In this document: piece after piece, positions 1 through 9,678 of the stretch
Layout: each line of letters begins with the position of its first letter
Numbering within the stretch: position 1 is the first letter of the stretch
Source: Noviluteimonas lactosilytica
GTDB taxonomy: Bacteria; Pseudomonadota; Gammaproteobacteria; Xanthomonadales; Xanthomonadaceae
Direction of reading: 5' to 3'
DNA length: 64,000 bases
Assembly: GCF_020866925.1 (NCBI RefSeq)
Contig: NZ_JAJGAK010000001.1
Span: 974,189 to 1,038,188 of the forward strand
Notes under the pieces: generated by a model
What the model saw: the letters and a program-made list of their open reading frames with translations, nothing else
What the model was told of the DNA's origin: nothing
The model's database searches: none
Made by a program: the position numbers and the translations under genes

Positions 1-2639
1 GCGTTGAGCAAATGCAGCGGCACCACGACCGTCATGCCGTCATCCGGCGCACCCGGCTCGAAGCGATAGCGCACCGCGAGCCGCGCATCGCCGAGCGCGA
101 AATACGGCGGGAATCGCGTGGCGTCGCTCTCGTCGCCGACCATCAGGTCGGACAGCGACCATTCGAGCGCCGCCTTCTCCTCCTTCGACAATCGCGCATA
201 CCACGCATCCAGCGCCTGCGCGTTGTGCACGTGCGGCGGCAGGCGGTCGAGATACCACTGCGCCTGCCAGTCTTCGTCGACGACCAGGCCCGCGCGGCGC
301 TGCTTGGCTTCTTCTTCCTTCGCCTTCGCGAGCATCGCGAGGTTGCGCGGCAGGAAGACGCTGCGCGTATTGATCTCGCCGGTCACCAACGCATCGCGCG
401 CGAAGATCTGGCGCGCTTCCTCGGGGAACAGCGCGCCGTAATGGATCGGCCGCTTCGGCGCGAGCACGAGGCCGAACAAGGAAATCTGTTCGCTGCCCAC
501 CACGCGCCCCTGCGATCGCGCCCAGCGCGGATCGTGCTGGCGACGCGCGAGCAGGTGCGGCAACGCGTCGATCGCCCATTCCGGTTCGACGGTCGCGTTG
601 GTCAGCGCCCACACGCGCTCGGTGTCGAGCAGCGTCGCGGACAACACCCACGGCGGCGGCTTCTTCGACAGCGGCGAACCGGGGAACAGCTGGAACTTGC
701 GCCCGCGCGGACCGTCGTACAGGTTGCGGTCCGCGCGATTGCCGAGTTGCGTCGCGAGGCCCGTCATCAGCGCGCGATGGAGGTCTGCGTAGGGCGCGTC
801 TTTCTCGTCCTGGTTCCAGCCGAGCTCGTCGCACAGCAGCTTCAACTGGCGATGCAACTCGCGCCATTCGCGCAGGCGCAGGAAGCCGAGGAAGTGCTTC
901 TCGGCCCACGTGCGCAGCTTCGATTGCGTGAGGTCTTCGTGCGCGACGCGGTAGGCGTCCCACAACTTGAGGATGCCGACGAACTCCGACTTCGGATCGG
1001 CGAACTGCGCGTGCGCGTTGTCGGCCGCGGCGCGCTGGTCGGCGGGTCGCTCGCGCGGATCCTGGATGCCGAGGAACGAGGCGATGACCAGCATCTCGCG
1101 CAGGCAATGACGTTCGTGCGCGGCGACCAGCATGCGCGCGAGCTTCACGTCGACCGGCAGGCGCGCCATCGTGCGGCCGATGGCAGTGAGCTTGCGCGTC
1201 CCCTTGTCTCCGTCCTCGATCGCGCCGAGTTCGAACAAGGTCTGCCAGCCATCGGCGATCGCGCGCGGTTCCGGCGGTTCGAGGAACGGGAATTCCTCGA
1301 TGCGCCCGAGGCCGAGCGACAACATGCGCAGGATCACGCCCGCGAGCGCGGCGCGGCGGATTTCCGGATCGGTGTACTGCGGGCGCGATTCGAACTCCGC
1401 CTGCGAATACAGGCGATACGCGGTGCCCGGCGCGACGCGGCCGCAGCGGCCCTTGCGCTGGTCGGCGCTGGCCTGGCTGATGTCTTCGATGTGCAGGCGG
1501 TCGAGTTTCTGCCGCGGGCTGTAGCGCTTCACGCGCGCCAGGCCCGGGTCGACGACCGCATGGATGCGCGGCACCGTCAGCGAGGTCTCGGCGACGTTGG
1601 TCGCGAGCACGATGCGCCGCTGCGGGCCGGGATTGAACACGCGATCCTGGTCGCGCGCGGAAAGGCGCGCGTAGAGCGGCAGGATTTCGGTGTGGCGATA
1701 TTTTCGCCGTTCGAGCGCGAGGTGCGCGTCGCGGATCTCGCGTTCGCCCGGGAGAAAGATGAGCGTGTCGCCCATCGGGCGCTCGCGCGCGATCTCGTCG
1801 CACGCCGCGATGATGCCGTCGAGCACGGTGCGATCGCCGGCGTCCTCGCCCTCGCCTTCCAGCGGGCGATAACGCACTTCGACCGGATAGCCGCGGCCTT
1901 CGACATTCACCACCGGCGCGTCGCCGAAATGCGCGGCGAAGCGCTCGGTGTCGATGGTCGCCGACGTGACGATGACCTTGAGGTCCTTGCGGCGTTCGAG
2001 CAGCTGCTTCAGGTACCCGAGCAGGAAATCGATGTTGAGGCTGCGCTCGTGCGCTTCGTCGATGATCAGCGTGTCGTAGTCCGACAGCCAGCGATCGGAC
2101 TGGATCTCGGCGAGCAGGATGCCGTCGGTCATGAACTTCACCGCGGTCTGCGCCGACACGTTGTCGCTGAAGCGCACCTGGAATCCGACCGCGCCGCCGA
2201 CCGGCACCGCGAGTTCCTCGGCGACGCGACGCGCGACCGCGCGCGCGGCGATGCGCCGCGGCTGCGTGCAACCGATCATGCCCGCCGCGCCGCGGCCTGC
2301 GGCCAGGCACAGCTTGGGCAGCTGGGTGGTCTTCCCCGAGCCGGTTTCGCCCGCGATCACCACCACCGGATGGCGGCGGATCAGTTCGACGATGCGGTCG
2401 GCCTCGGCGGCGATGGGCAGCGACGGATCGACCGCGGCCTGCGGCAGCGAGGCGGCCCGCGCTTCACGCGCGGCGACCGAGCGCTGCAGGGCCTGCGCGA
2501 AGGCCTCGCCCAGCGCCTCGTCCTGCGGCTTCGCGTTCCAGCGCGACCACAGGCCCAGCAGCCGTCCCCGATCCCTCGACAAGGCCCCGTCGATGGCCCG
2601 GCGCGCCTGCGCAGACGCGGCCTTTGCACTCCCTTCCAT
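1..2639 (-). CDS. hrpA: ATP-dependent RNA helicase HrpA (C-terminal part beyond the window)
   Basis: DEAH-box 3'-5' RNA helicase acting in the cytoplasm. In E. coli HrpA is tied to mRNA processing and rescue of stalled ribosomes. About 879 N-terminal residues are visible; the family is usually near 1300, so the missing third lies left of base 1. Walker A GETGSGKT is at residues 97-104, the DEAH box at 194-197 and motif III SAT at 226-228. Motif VI is QRKGRCGR near residue 395, the form usual in HrpA rather than HrpB. The ATG at 2637-2639 begins MEGSAKAASAQARR and precedes the helicase core by about 95 residues. The gene is divergent from dps, with about 115 bases between starts. The frame shows no interruption. 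Identity is firm from the motif set; the exact start is less so. Confidence 0.93.
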   Translation of the reverse strand, partial: MEGSAKAASAQARRAIDGALSRDRGRLLGLWSRWNAKPQDEALGEAFAQALQRSVAAREARAASLPQAAVDPSLPIAAEADRIVELIRRHPVVVIAGETGSGKTTQLPKLCLAAGRGAAGMIGCTQPRRIAARAVARRVAEELAVPVGGAVGFQVRFSDNVSAQTAVKFMTDGILLAEIQSDRWLSDYDTLIIDEAHERSLNIDFLLGYLKQLLERRKDLKVIVTSATIDTERFAAHFGDAPVVNVEGRGYPVEVRYRPLEGEGEDAGDRTVLDGIIAACDEIARERPMGDTLIFLPGEREIRDAHLALERRKYRHTEILPLYARLSARDQDRVFNPGPQRRIVLATNVAETSLTVPRIHAVVDPGLARVKRYSPRQKLDRLHIEDISQASADQRKGRCGRVAPGTAYRLYSQAEFESRPQYTDPEIRRAALAGVILRMLSLGLGRIEEFPFLEPPEPRAIADGWQTLFELGAIEDGDKGTRKLTAIGRTMARLPVDVKLARMLVAAHERHCLREMLVIASFLGIQDPRERPADQRAAADNAHAQFADPKSEFVGILKLWDAYRVAHEDLTQSKLRTWAEKHFLGFLRLREWRELHRQLKLLCDELGWNQDEKDAPYADLHRALMTGLATQLGNRADRNLYDGPRGRKFQLFPGSPLSKKPPPWVLSATLLDTERVWALTNATVEPEWAIDALPHLLARRQHDPRWARSQGRVVGSEQISLFGLVLAPKRPIHYGALFPEEARQIFARDALVTGEINTRSVFLPRNLAMLAKAKEEEAKQRRAGLVVDEDWQAQWYLDRLPPHVHNAQALDAWYARLSKEEKAALEWSLSDLMVGDESDATRFPPYFALGDARLAVRYRFEPGAPDDGMTVVVPLHLLN

Positions 2640-2653
2640 ACACTCCGTGGCCG

Positions 2654-2690
2654 ATAGCCTTGTTCAATCGCAGCGACAGCAACAATCGAC
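2654..2690. promoter_or_regulatory. possible OxyR-type operator between hrpA and dps
   Basis: Four tetramers spaced 11 bases apart (ATAG at 2654, CAAT at 2665, ACAG at 2676, CGAC at 2687) match 12 of 16 positions of the OxyR pattern ATAG-N7-CTAT-N7-ATAG-N7-CTAT. E. coli dps is OxyR-activated, so the location is sensible. The match is imperfect and could be chance. Confidence 0.22.
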
Positions 2691-2754
2691 TATTCGTCGG
2701 GTCGCCGCCCCCTTTATTGTGACCGCAACCCCCCGCAACAAGGAGCGACAGCGC

Positions 2755-3282
2755 ATGTCCACCCCCGCGAAGAACCTGAAGGAAGATCCGAAAGTCGGCC
2801 AGACCGCCCCCGAGATCGACATCGGGATCGAGGCCGGCGACCGCAAGAAGATCGCCGAGTCGCTGATGGTCGTGCTGGCCGATGCCTTCACGCTTTACCT
2901 GAAGACGCACAACTTCCACTTCAACATCACGGGCGAGATGTTCAACAGCCTGCACGCGATGTTCGAGGTGCAATACAACGAGCAGTGGATGGCCTTCGAC
3001 GAAATCGCCGAGCGCATCCGCGCGCTGGGATACAACGTGCCGGCGTCCTACGAGGACTTCCAGCGCCTGACCAGCATCAAGCCCGGCACCAAGGTCGAGC
3101 ATACGGACTGGCGCGAAATGGTCCGCCAGCTCACGGTCGGCAACGAGGCGGTGTCGCGCACGGCGCGCCAGGCGCTCGGCGTCGCCGACAAGGCCGGCGA
3201 CGACCCGACGGTCGACATGCTCACGCAGCGGCTGAAGGTGCACGAGAAGAACGCGTGGATGTTGCGGGCGTTGCTGCAGTAA
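2755..3282 (+). CDS. dps: Dps family DNA-binding ferritin-like protein
   Basis: Dodecameric miniferritin that oxidises Fe(II) with peroxide, stores ferric iron and can coat DNA under starvation or oxidative stress. The 175-residue product has the usual length. The ferroxidase ligands are visible: the two histidines of the THNFHFN segment and LHAMFE, then the D/E pair in FDEIAERIRALG that defines the intersubunit iron site. The N-terminal tail (MSTPAKNLKEDPKVGQ) carries several lysines, as in Dps proteins that bind DNA through their tail. ATG 2755 has AAGGAG at 2740-2745, nine bases upstream. The frame is open far upstream, but only this start gives the family N-terminus. It is divergent from hrpA, and a long inverted repeat with a T-run follows it. 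Confidence 0.96.
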   Translation: MSTPAKNLKEDPKVGQTAPEIDIGIEAGDRKKIAESLMVVLADAFTLYLKTHNFHFNITGEMFNSLHAMFEVQYNEQWMAFDEIAERIRALGYNVPASYEDFQRLTSIKPGTKVEHTDWREMVRQLTVGNEAVSRTARQALGVADKAGDDPTVDMLTQRLKVHEKNAWMLRALLQ

Positions 3283-3293
3283 AGCGATAGAGC

Positions 3294-3403
3294 GGGAAAC
3301 GGGAAACCCGGGAAACGGGAGGTTGGACTTCGCTTCGGCTGAGGGACCGTCGGCCGAATCGTAGCTCGACCTCCCGTTTCCCGCTTCTCGTTTCCCGTTT
3401 CCC
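3294..3403. repeat. bipartite inverted repeat built on GGGAAACGGG, terminator-like
   Basis: Two 14-base blocks, GGGAAACGGGAAAC (3294-3307) and GGGAAACGGGAGGT (3310-3323), recur as exact reverse complements at 3390-3403 and 3369-3382. The arms enclose a 45-base spacer. The right arm runs straight into TTTTT (3404-3408), so on the plus strand this could end the dps transcript. The internal GGGAAAC repetition also looks like a dispersed intergenic element. Confidence 0.75.
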
Positions 3404-3458
3404 TTTTTGCCGAGCCCTCGGCAACGATTCGCTTGCACCGCTTGTTACCCTACCGCGC

Positions 3459-5258
<1,800 letters not shown>

Positions 5259-5269
5259 CCAGACACGAC

Positions 5270-5297
5270 GACGGGGAGGCCTCGCGGCCTCCCCGTC
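5270..5297. terminator. strong hairpin between recQ and the convergent small gene
   Basis: A perfect 12-bp stem (GACGGGGAGGCC / GGCCTCCCCGTC) with the 4-base loop TCGC lies 11 bases after the recQ stop. There is no T-run on either strand, but its position between convergent genes suggests a bidirectional terminator. Confidence 0.75.
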
Positions 5298-5315
5298 ATC
5301 TCGCCCTGATCAAGG

Positions 5316-5333
5316 CGAAAACGAAAACGAAAA
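5316..5333. repeat. short tandem repeat (CGAAAA)x3
   Basis: Three exact copies of CGAAAA lie between the recQ terminator and the end of the convergent small gene. As a hexamer it would keep frame, but it is not inside a recognised gene. It may be a simple low-complexity tract. Confidence 0.6.
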
Positions 5334-5346
5334 CCGGTGGCAGGTT

Positions 5347-5562
5347 TTAGCGGTCGCTGCCGCTGCCGCCGCGGTTCTGGTCGCTGCGCTGGCCCTGCTG
5401 CTGGTCGCGCGAGGAACCCTGCATGTCGCGGTCGCTGCCGCTCTTGGACTGGCCTTCCTGGCGTTGCCCGGTCTGGTCCTTGCCCATGCCGTGCTTCTTG
5501 TCCTGGTTCTGCTGCTGGCCGCCCATGTTCTGCTGGTTGCGGTCGTTCGGATTGTTGGCCAT
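5347..5562 (-). CDS. small, extremely hydrophilic Gln/Gly/Asn/Asp-rich protein
   Basis: Predicted 71-residue protein made almost only of N, Q, G, D, K, R and S (start MANNPNDRNQQNMGGQQQNQ, end RGGSGSDR). It has no hydrophobic core, cysteine, signal peptide or membrane segment, so it should be disordered and cytosolic. The composition recalls small stress-related hydrophilins and KGG-motif proteins, but I see no exact KGG repeat and assign no function. ATG 5562 has GGAG upstream (AACGGAGAAGATCCACG). The frame continues upstream, but that extension is Arg/Cys-rich with no ribosome-binding site. It converges on recQ. Confidence 0.7.
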   Translation of the reverse strand: MANNPNDRNQQNMGGQQQNQDKKHGMGKDQTGQRQEGQSKSGSDRDMQGSSRDQQQGQRSDQNRGGSGSDR

Positions 5563-5860
5563 CGTGGATCTTCTCCGTTGGTTACCAATATGCGGCGGTG
5601 TTTTCGCCGGCCCGCACAGTCTGCGAAATGCGGCGTGCGCAGCGCGTGATTCGTTCGCGCATTCAGTGCGCAATCGCGTGCACTGCATGAACCACTTCAT
5701 GAACGTGCGGCCGCTTGCACAAACACGAATGCGCAATGCGCGGAACTTTTCGAATACTCCGCAATTACACCTTGGTGCAGAGTTTTTGCCCGCAAGGACA
5801 ATCGGTCGCCGCGTCGCGCGTTGCTAGCCTCCACGACGCCACCAGCGAGAGAGATTTCCC
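5563..5860. other. 298-base divergent intergenic region
   Basis: This separates the small hydrophilic protein (minus) from the DUF1254 lipoprotein (plus) and should hold both promoters. It is less G+C-rich than its surroundings around 5740-5800. I see no convincing operator, RNA gene or riboswitch. An AT-richer patch near 5745-5785 is the likeliest promoter area for the plus-strand gene. Confidence 0.5.
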
Positions 5861-7342
5861 ATGCACCTCCTGCTTTCCAACGCGCGCGCGACGACGCGCG
5901 CGGCCGCGTTCGGATTCGCCCTGCTTTTCGCGCTCACGTTCGCCGGCTGCACGCGCGCGCCCTCCTCCGACGAAGCCAGCTCGATGGCGAACAACGCCAC
6001 GATCAACGCATCGAGCATCGCCAACGATCCGGTCCGCCTGGACGACCTGCGCGAACTCGCGCGCGATGCCTACGTCTGGGGCTTTCCGATCGTCGACAAC
6101 TACCGCGTCATGGACGCCTACGTGCTCGATCCGAAGAACCCCGAATACAAGGGCCCGTTCACCACGATCGCGAACAACGCGCGCCTGTACACGCCGCAGG
6201 ACAAGGCGATCCAGACGCCCAACTCCGACACGCCGTATTCGATGGTGTGGCTCGACCTGCGCGACGAGCCGATGGTGCTGACCGTGCCGTCGATCGAGCG
6301 CAAGCGCTACTACTCGATCCAGCTGATCGACGCCTACACGCACAACACCGGCTACATCGGCAGCCGCACGACCGGCAACGCGCCGGGCCGCTACCTCATC
6401 GCGGGCCCGGGCTGGAACGGCGCGAAGCCGCCGGGCATCGCGCAGGTGTTCCCGATGGAAACGGAGTTCGTGTTCGCGGTCTATCGCACGCAGTTGTTCG
6501 GCGCCGACGACATGGACAACGTCAAGCGCATCCAGGCCGGATACAAGGTCGAACCGCTGTCCGCGTTCCTCGGCGAGCCGCCCGCGCCCGCGCACGCGCC
6601 GATCGAATGGATCAAGCCGGTGTCCGCGGAAGAACAGCGCACCTCGCTGGAGTTCTTCAACGAACTCGCGTTCGCGATGCAGTTCATCCCGACGCACGAG
6701 GCGGCGAAGCGCTTCCGCGAGCGTTTGTCGGCGGTGGGGTTCGTGCCCGGCCGCCACTTCGACTTCGACAAGACCGAACCCGCGATCCGCGACGCGATGC
6801 TCGCCGGCATGCGGGACGGCCAGGCCGAGATCGACAAGGAACGCAAGCAGCGCACATCGTCGAAGGGGATGTTCGGCACGCGCGCCGACATGCATTACGA
6901 CGTGGTGTCGCGTGCGCTCGGCGCGCAGGTCGGCATCTACGCGAACTCGCCGGAAGAGGCGATGTACGCGACTTACGAAACCGACGCCGATGGCGAGCCG
7001 CTCGACGGTGCCCATCGCTACGTCCTGCGCTTCCCGAAGGACGGCCTGCCGCCGGTGAAGGGCTTCTGGTCGCTGACGATGTACGACCTGCCGGCGCAGT
7101 TGCTGGTCGACAATCCGCTCGATCGCTACCTGGTCAACTCGACGATGCTCGACACGTTGCATCGCGATCCGGACGGCGGCATCACGCTGTACCTGCAGCA
7201 CGCCTCGCCAGGCAAGGACAAGGAAGCGAACTGGTTGCCCGCGCCGAGCGGCAAATTCTTCGCGGTGCTGCGGAACTACTGGCCGAGCGACGCGATCGTC
7301 AGCGGCGCGTGGAAGGGACCGAAGCTGCAGCGCGTCGATTGA
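5861..7342 (+). CDS. DUF1254/DUF1214 domain lipoprotein
   Basis: A 493-residue exported protein. The N-terminus is a lipoprotein signal with hydrophobic core FGFALLFALTFAGC, cysteine being the likely lipid attachment site, followed by a Ser/Asn-rich linker. A DUF1254 domain follows from about residue 55 (ARDAYVWGFPIVDNYRVM, NSDTPYSMVWLDLR, RYYSIQLIDAYTHNTGYIG), then a C-terminal DUF1214 domain from about 370 (GFWSLTMYDLPAQLLVDNPL, ending FFAVLRNYWP). This two-domain architecture is common in proteobacterial envelope proteins; its biochemical role is not established, so none is claimed. ATG 5861 has GAGAGAG upstream. The gene stands alone, followed by a hairpin. Confidence 0.92.
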   Translation: MHLLLSNARATTRAAAFGFALLFALTFAGCTRAPSSDEASSMANNATINASSIANDPVRLDDLRELARDAYVWGFPIVDNYRVMDAYVLDPKNPEYKGPFTTIANNARLYTPQDKAIQTPNSDTPYSMVWLDLRDEPMVLTVPSIERKRYYSIQLIDAYTHNTGYIGSRTTGNAPGRYLIAGPGWNGAKPPGIAQVFPMETEFVFAVYRTQLFGADDMDNVKRIQAGYKVEPLSAFLGEPPAPAHAPIEWIKPVSAEEQRTSLEFFNELAFAMQFIPTHEAAKRFRERLSAVGFVPGRHFDFDKTEPAIRDAMLAGMRDGQAEIDKERKQRTSSKGMFGTRADMHYDVVSRALGAQVGIYANSPEEAMYATYETDADGEPLDGAHRYVLRFPKDGLPPVKGFWSLTMYDLPAQLLVDNPLDRYLVNSTMLDTLHRDPDGGITLYLQHASPGKDKEANWLPAPSGKFFAVLRNYWPSDAIVSGAWKGPKLQRVD

Positions 7343-7352
7343 CGCAACGCAT

Positions 7353-7385
7353 GCCTGCCGCGCTCACGCCGCGAGCGCCGGCAGG
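7353..7385. terminator. hairpin at the convergent ends of the DUF1254 gene and the next gene
   Basis: GCCTGCCG-CGCTC pairs with GAGCG-C-CGGCAGGC across a 7-base loop with one bulge. It overlaps the last codons of the minus-strand gene, so it may be partly a coding accident, but it is well placed to end plus-strand transcription. Confidence 0.4.
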
Positions 7386-7918
7386 CGCGGCAACGCTTCT
7401 TCCGGGACGACTTCGGCGAAGCGTGCGAGGACGCGTTCGCCGTAACTCGGTTGCGACGTGCTCACAAGGTAAGCCAGCGCTTCGAGCAGGCGATCCAGCA
7501 GCGCGGATGGCTCTGACGTCGACTGGATCGCGAGGCGCAACTCCACCGCCGTCGGCGAACGCTGCAGTTGCAACATGTCGATGAGGTACATCTTCGCGGC
7601 GGCCAACGAGCGGCGCTTGGTTGTCGTCGCTGCAGGCGTCGGTGCCGGCGCCGGCACCTGGATCGCTGCAACAGCGGACCGTGGAACCGGTGCAACCGGC
7701 GGCAACGTCCGCCCCCAATCGTCCGCCGACGCGAGATACCCCCCGCTCACAAGTCGATCGATCGACGCCGCGCTCGCATCCCCGAGCATCGCGATCAACT
7801 CGTCGCGCGTTCGCTTGCCGTCGGCAAGAATGAGAATGCGGCGGTCGCGCAGGTCTACCGCGCCGGCCTTGCCGGCGTCGAGCACGTCGCGTGCCTTGTT
7901 CGTCTTGGCCAGTCGCAT
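7364..7918 (-). CDS. hypothetical protein with two helical halves and a Pro/Ala linker
   Basis: I do not recognise this 184-residue protein. Residues 1-65 form a charged alpha/beta segment (DRRILILADGKRTRDELIAM then SIDRLVSGGYL). It resembles short winged-helix-like modules in which a small domain ends in 'L...GYL'. Residues 72-100 are a Pro/Ala/Thr linker. Residues 100-184 are mostly helical (AAKMYLIDMLQLQ, ALLDRLLEALAYLVS). There is no signal peptide, membrane segment or cysteine, so it is probably cytosolic. ATG 7918 has AGGGGGAA upstream. It lies 60 bases downstream of the histidine kinase on the same strand and may be co-transcribed, which hints at signalling but proves nothing. Confidence 0.75.
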   Translation of the reverse strand: MRLAKTNKARDVLDAGKAGAVDLRDRRILILADGKRTRDELIAMLGDASAASIDRLVSGGYLASADDWGRTLPPVAPVPRSAVAAIQVPAPAPTPAATTTKRRSLAAAKMYLIDMLQLQRSPTAVELRLAIQSTSEPSALLDRLLEALAYLVSTSQPSYGERVLARFAEVVPEEALPRLPALAA

Positions 7919-7978
7919 GGCGGTTCCCCCTGAGGCGCGACAGCCTAGTTCGCGGATATGAGCGTTCGATGACAGCGG

Positions 7979-9586
7979 TCACGCCGTCGCGCGCACATGC
8001 ACCGGCAGGCACACGCGAAAGCGCGCGCCCTTGCCGAGCCCCGCGCTGTGCGCTTCGATCGACCCCCCCTGCAATTGCACGAGGCTGCGCGCGAGCGCGA
8101 GGCCGATGCCGAGGCCGCCGTCGTTGCGGTCGGGCGTCGGTTCGGCCTGCACGAACAGGTCGAACACGTGCGGGATCAGCGTCGCGTCCAGGCCGATGCC
8201 GTTGTCTTCGATCTCGACGCACGCACGCTCGTCGTCGACGAAGCAGCGCACTTCGATGCGGCCACCGTCTGGCGTGTACTTCGCGGCGTTGCTGAGCAGG
8301 TTGGCGAACACTTGCGTCATGCGCGCCGGATCGCCTTGCAGCAGCACCGGCGCATCGGGGAGCGAGACGCGCAGGACGTGCCCCTTGCGTGCGGCGAGCG
8401 GCGCGATCTGTTCGATCGCTTCGCGCAGCGAACGCGCGAGATCCATTTCGCGCATGTCGAGGATGGCGAGGCCGCGCGTCACGCGCGAGACGTCGAGCAG
8501 ATCGTTGACCAGGTGCGTCACGTGGCGAACCTGGCGTTCGATGATCGCGCTCGCTTCCTGCACGCGGGTCGGCTCGTCGGGCGCCATGCGCAACAGCGCC
8601 GCCGCGGTGCCGATCGGCGCGAGCGGGTTGCGCAGTTCGTGCGCGAGCGTGGCGAGGAAGCGGTCCTTGCGCTGGTCCGCGTCGCGCAACGCGGCGAGCG
8701 CGGCTTCGCGATCGGTGACGTCGGAGCCCTGCACGAAGATGGCGTAGACGCGACCGTCGTCGCCGACGATGGGCTGGTAGACGAAGTCGACGAAGCGCGG
8801 ATGCAGTTCGCCGCCCGCGCCCTGGATATGCACTTCCATCCCGCGACCGACGAAGCGCCGGCCCGTTTCGCGCACCTGGTCGAGCAGGTTGATGTAGCCC
8901 TGCTCCGCGATCTCGGGGAGCACGTCGACGAGCCTGCGGCCGAGGAAGTCGCGCTTGCCGGTCAACGCTTCGTAGGCCGGGTTCGCGATCTCGAAGGTGT
9001 AGTCCGGACCCGACAGCACTGCCATGAACCCCGGCGCCTGCGCGAACAACGCCTGCATGTGCCGGCGTTGCGCTTCGAGCAAGCTGTTGGCGTCCTGTAC
9101 GGCGCGCGCGCGCGACACCACGCCTTGCCAGAGTTGTTCCGGCGTCGCGCCGCGCTCCTGGCGCGCGGCTTCGAGCTCGATGCGCGTGCGTTCGACCTCG
9201 GTGACGTCGGTGGTGTGTTGCAGCACGCCATGGACGCGACCGTCGCCATCGAACAGCGGCGTGTGCGTCGCGCTCCAGTAGCGTTCCTCCACCACGCGGC
9301 CCGACGCGGTCTCGCGCTCGATCGTGAAAGGCACGAGCGCGAGCATGTCGGGGCGGCCGGTGTCGAAGGCGCGCTCGATCGAACGCCGCACGGCTTCCGC
9401 CTGCGCCTGCCCCGCGCCATCGACTTCACCGGGGAACGCGTCGAAGACGCGACGCCCGATCAATGCTTCGACGGTCGTGCTCAGGATGCTCGCGTAGGCC
9501 TCGTTGACGGCGAGGTAGCGCAGGTCGCGGTCGACGACCATGTAGGGATTCGGCGATTGGCGGAACAACGATTCGAAGTCGACCAC
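7979..9586 (-). CDS. PAS-domain sensor histidine kinase (orphan)
   Basis: Cytosolic two-component sensor kinase of 535 residues without membrane segments. PAS 1 spans about residues 5-130 (NPYMVVDRDLRYLAVNEAYA) and PAS 2 about 180-300 (PDYTFEIANPAYEALTGK, then YAIFVQGSDVTDRE). The HisKA domain has phospho-acceptor His in FLATLAHELRNPLAP near residue 317. The HATPase domain shows N box NLLSNAAKY, G1 EDNGIGL and G2 GGLGIGLALA. It ends without a receiver domain, and no response regulator is adjacent, so its partner is elsewhere. The start is GTG at 9586 with GGAG upstream, giving MVDFESLFRQSPNPY. It lies between galE (92-base gap) and the 184-residue protein, all on the minus strand. Confidence 0.93.
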   Translation of the reverse strand: MVDFESLFRQSPNPYMVVDRDLRYLAVNEAYASILSTTVEALIGRRVFDAFPGEVDGAGQAQAEAVRRSIERAFDTGRPDMLALVPFTIERETASGRVVEERYWSATHTPLFDGDGRVHGVLQHTTDVTEVERTRIELEAARQERGATPEQLWQGVVSRARAVQDANSLLEAQRRHMQALFAQAPGFMAVLSGPDYTFEIANPAYEALTGKRDFLGRRLVDVLPEIAEQGYINLLDQVRETGRRFVGRGMEVHIQGAGGELHPRFVDFVYQPIVGDDGRVYAIFVQGSDVTDREAALAALRDADQRKDRFLATLAHELRNPLAPIGTAAALLRMAPDEPTRVQEASAIIERQVRHVTHLVNDLLDVSRVTRGLAILDMREMDLARSLREAIEQIAPLAARKGHVLRVSLPDAPVLLQGDPARMTQVFANLLSNAAKYTPDGGRIEVRCFVDDERACVEIEDNGIGLDATLIPHVFDLFVQAEPTPDRNDGGLGIGLALARSLVQLQGGSIEAHSAGLGKGARFRVCLPVHVRATA

Positions 9587-9678
9587 GCCTGGCTCCGTGC
9601 GCCACCGGGGAAGTCGCGGGGGTCGCGCATTGTGGCGAAGCGCGCGTCATCGCGGCTTCACATCGCGCGGGGCGCGCC

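Noticed and set aside
12-2657. 881-codon plus-strand frame opposite hrpA
   Set aside because: The complementary strand contains intact DEAH helicase motifs in one frame; the plus frame has none.
5860-7201. Long minus-strand frame opposite the DUF1254 gene
   Set aside because: Antisense shadow with Arg/Val/His-rich text; the plus strand carries a full two-domain lipoprotein.
7353-7385. Firm intrinsic terminator
   Set aside because: The hairpin overlaps coding sequence and has no T-run, so it is listed only with low confidence.
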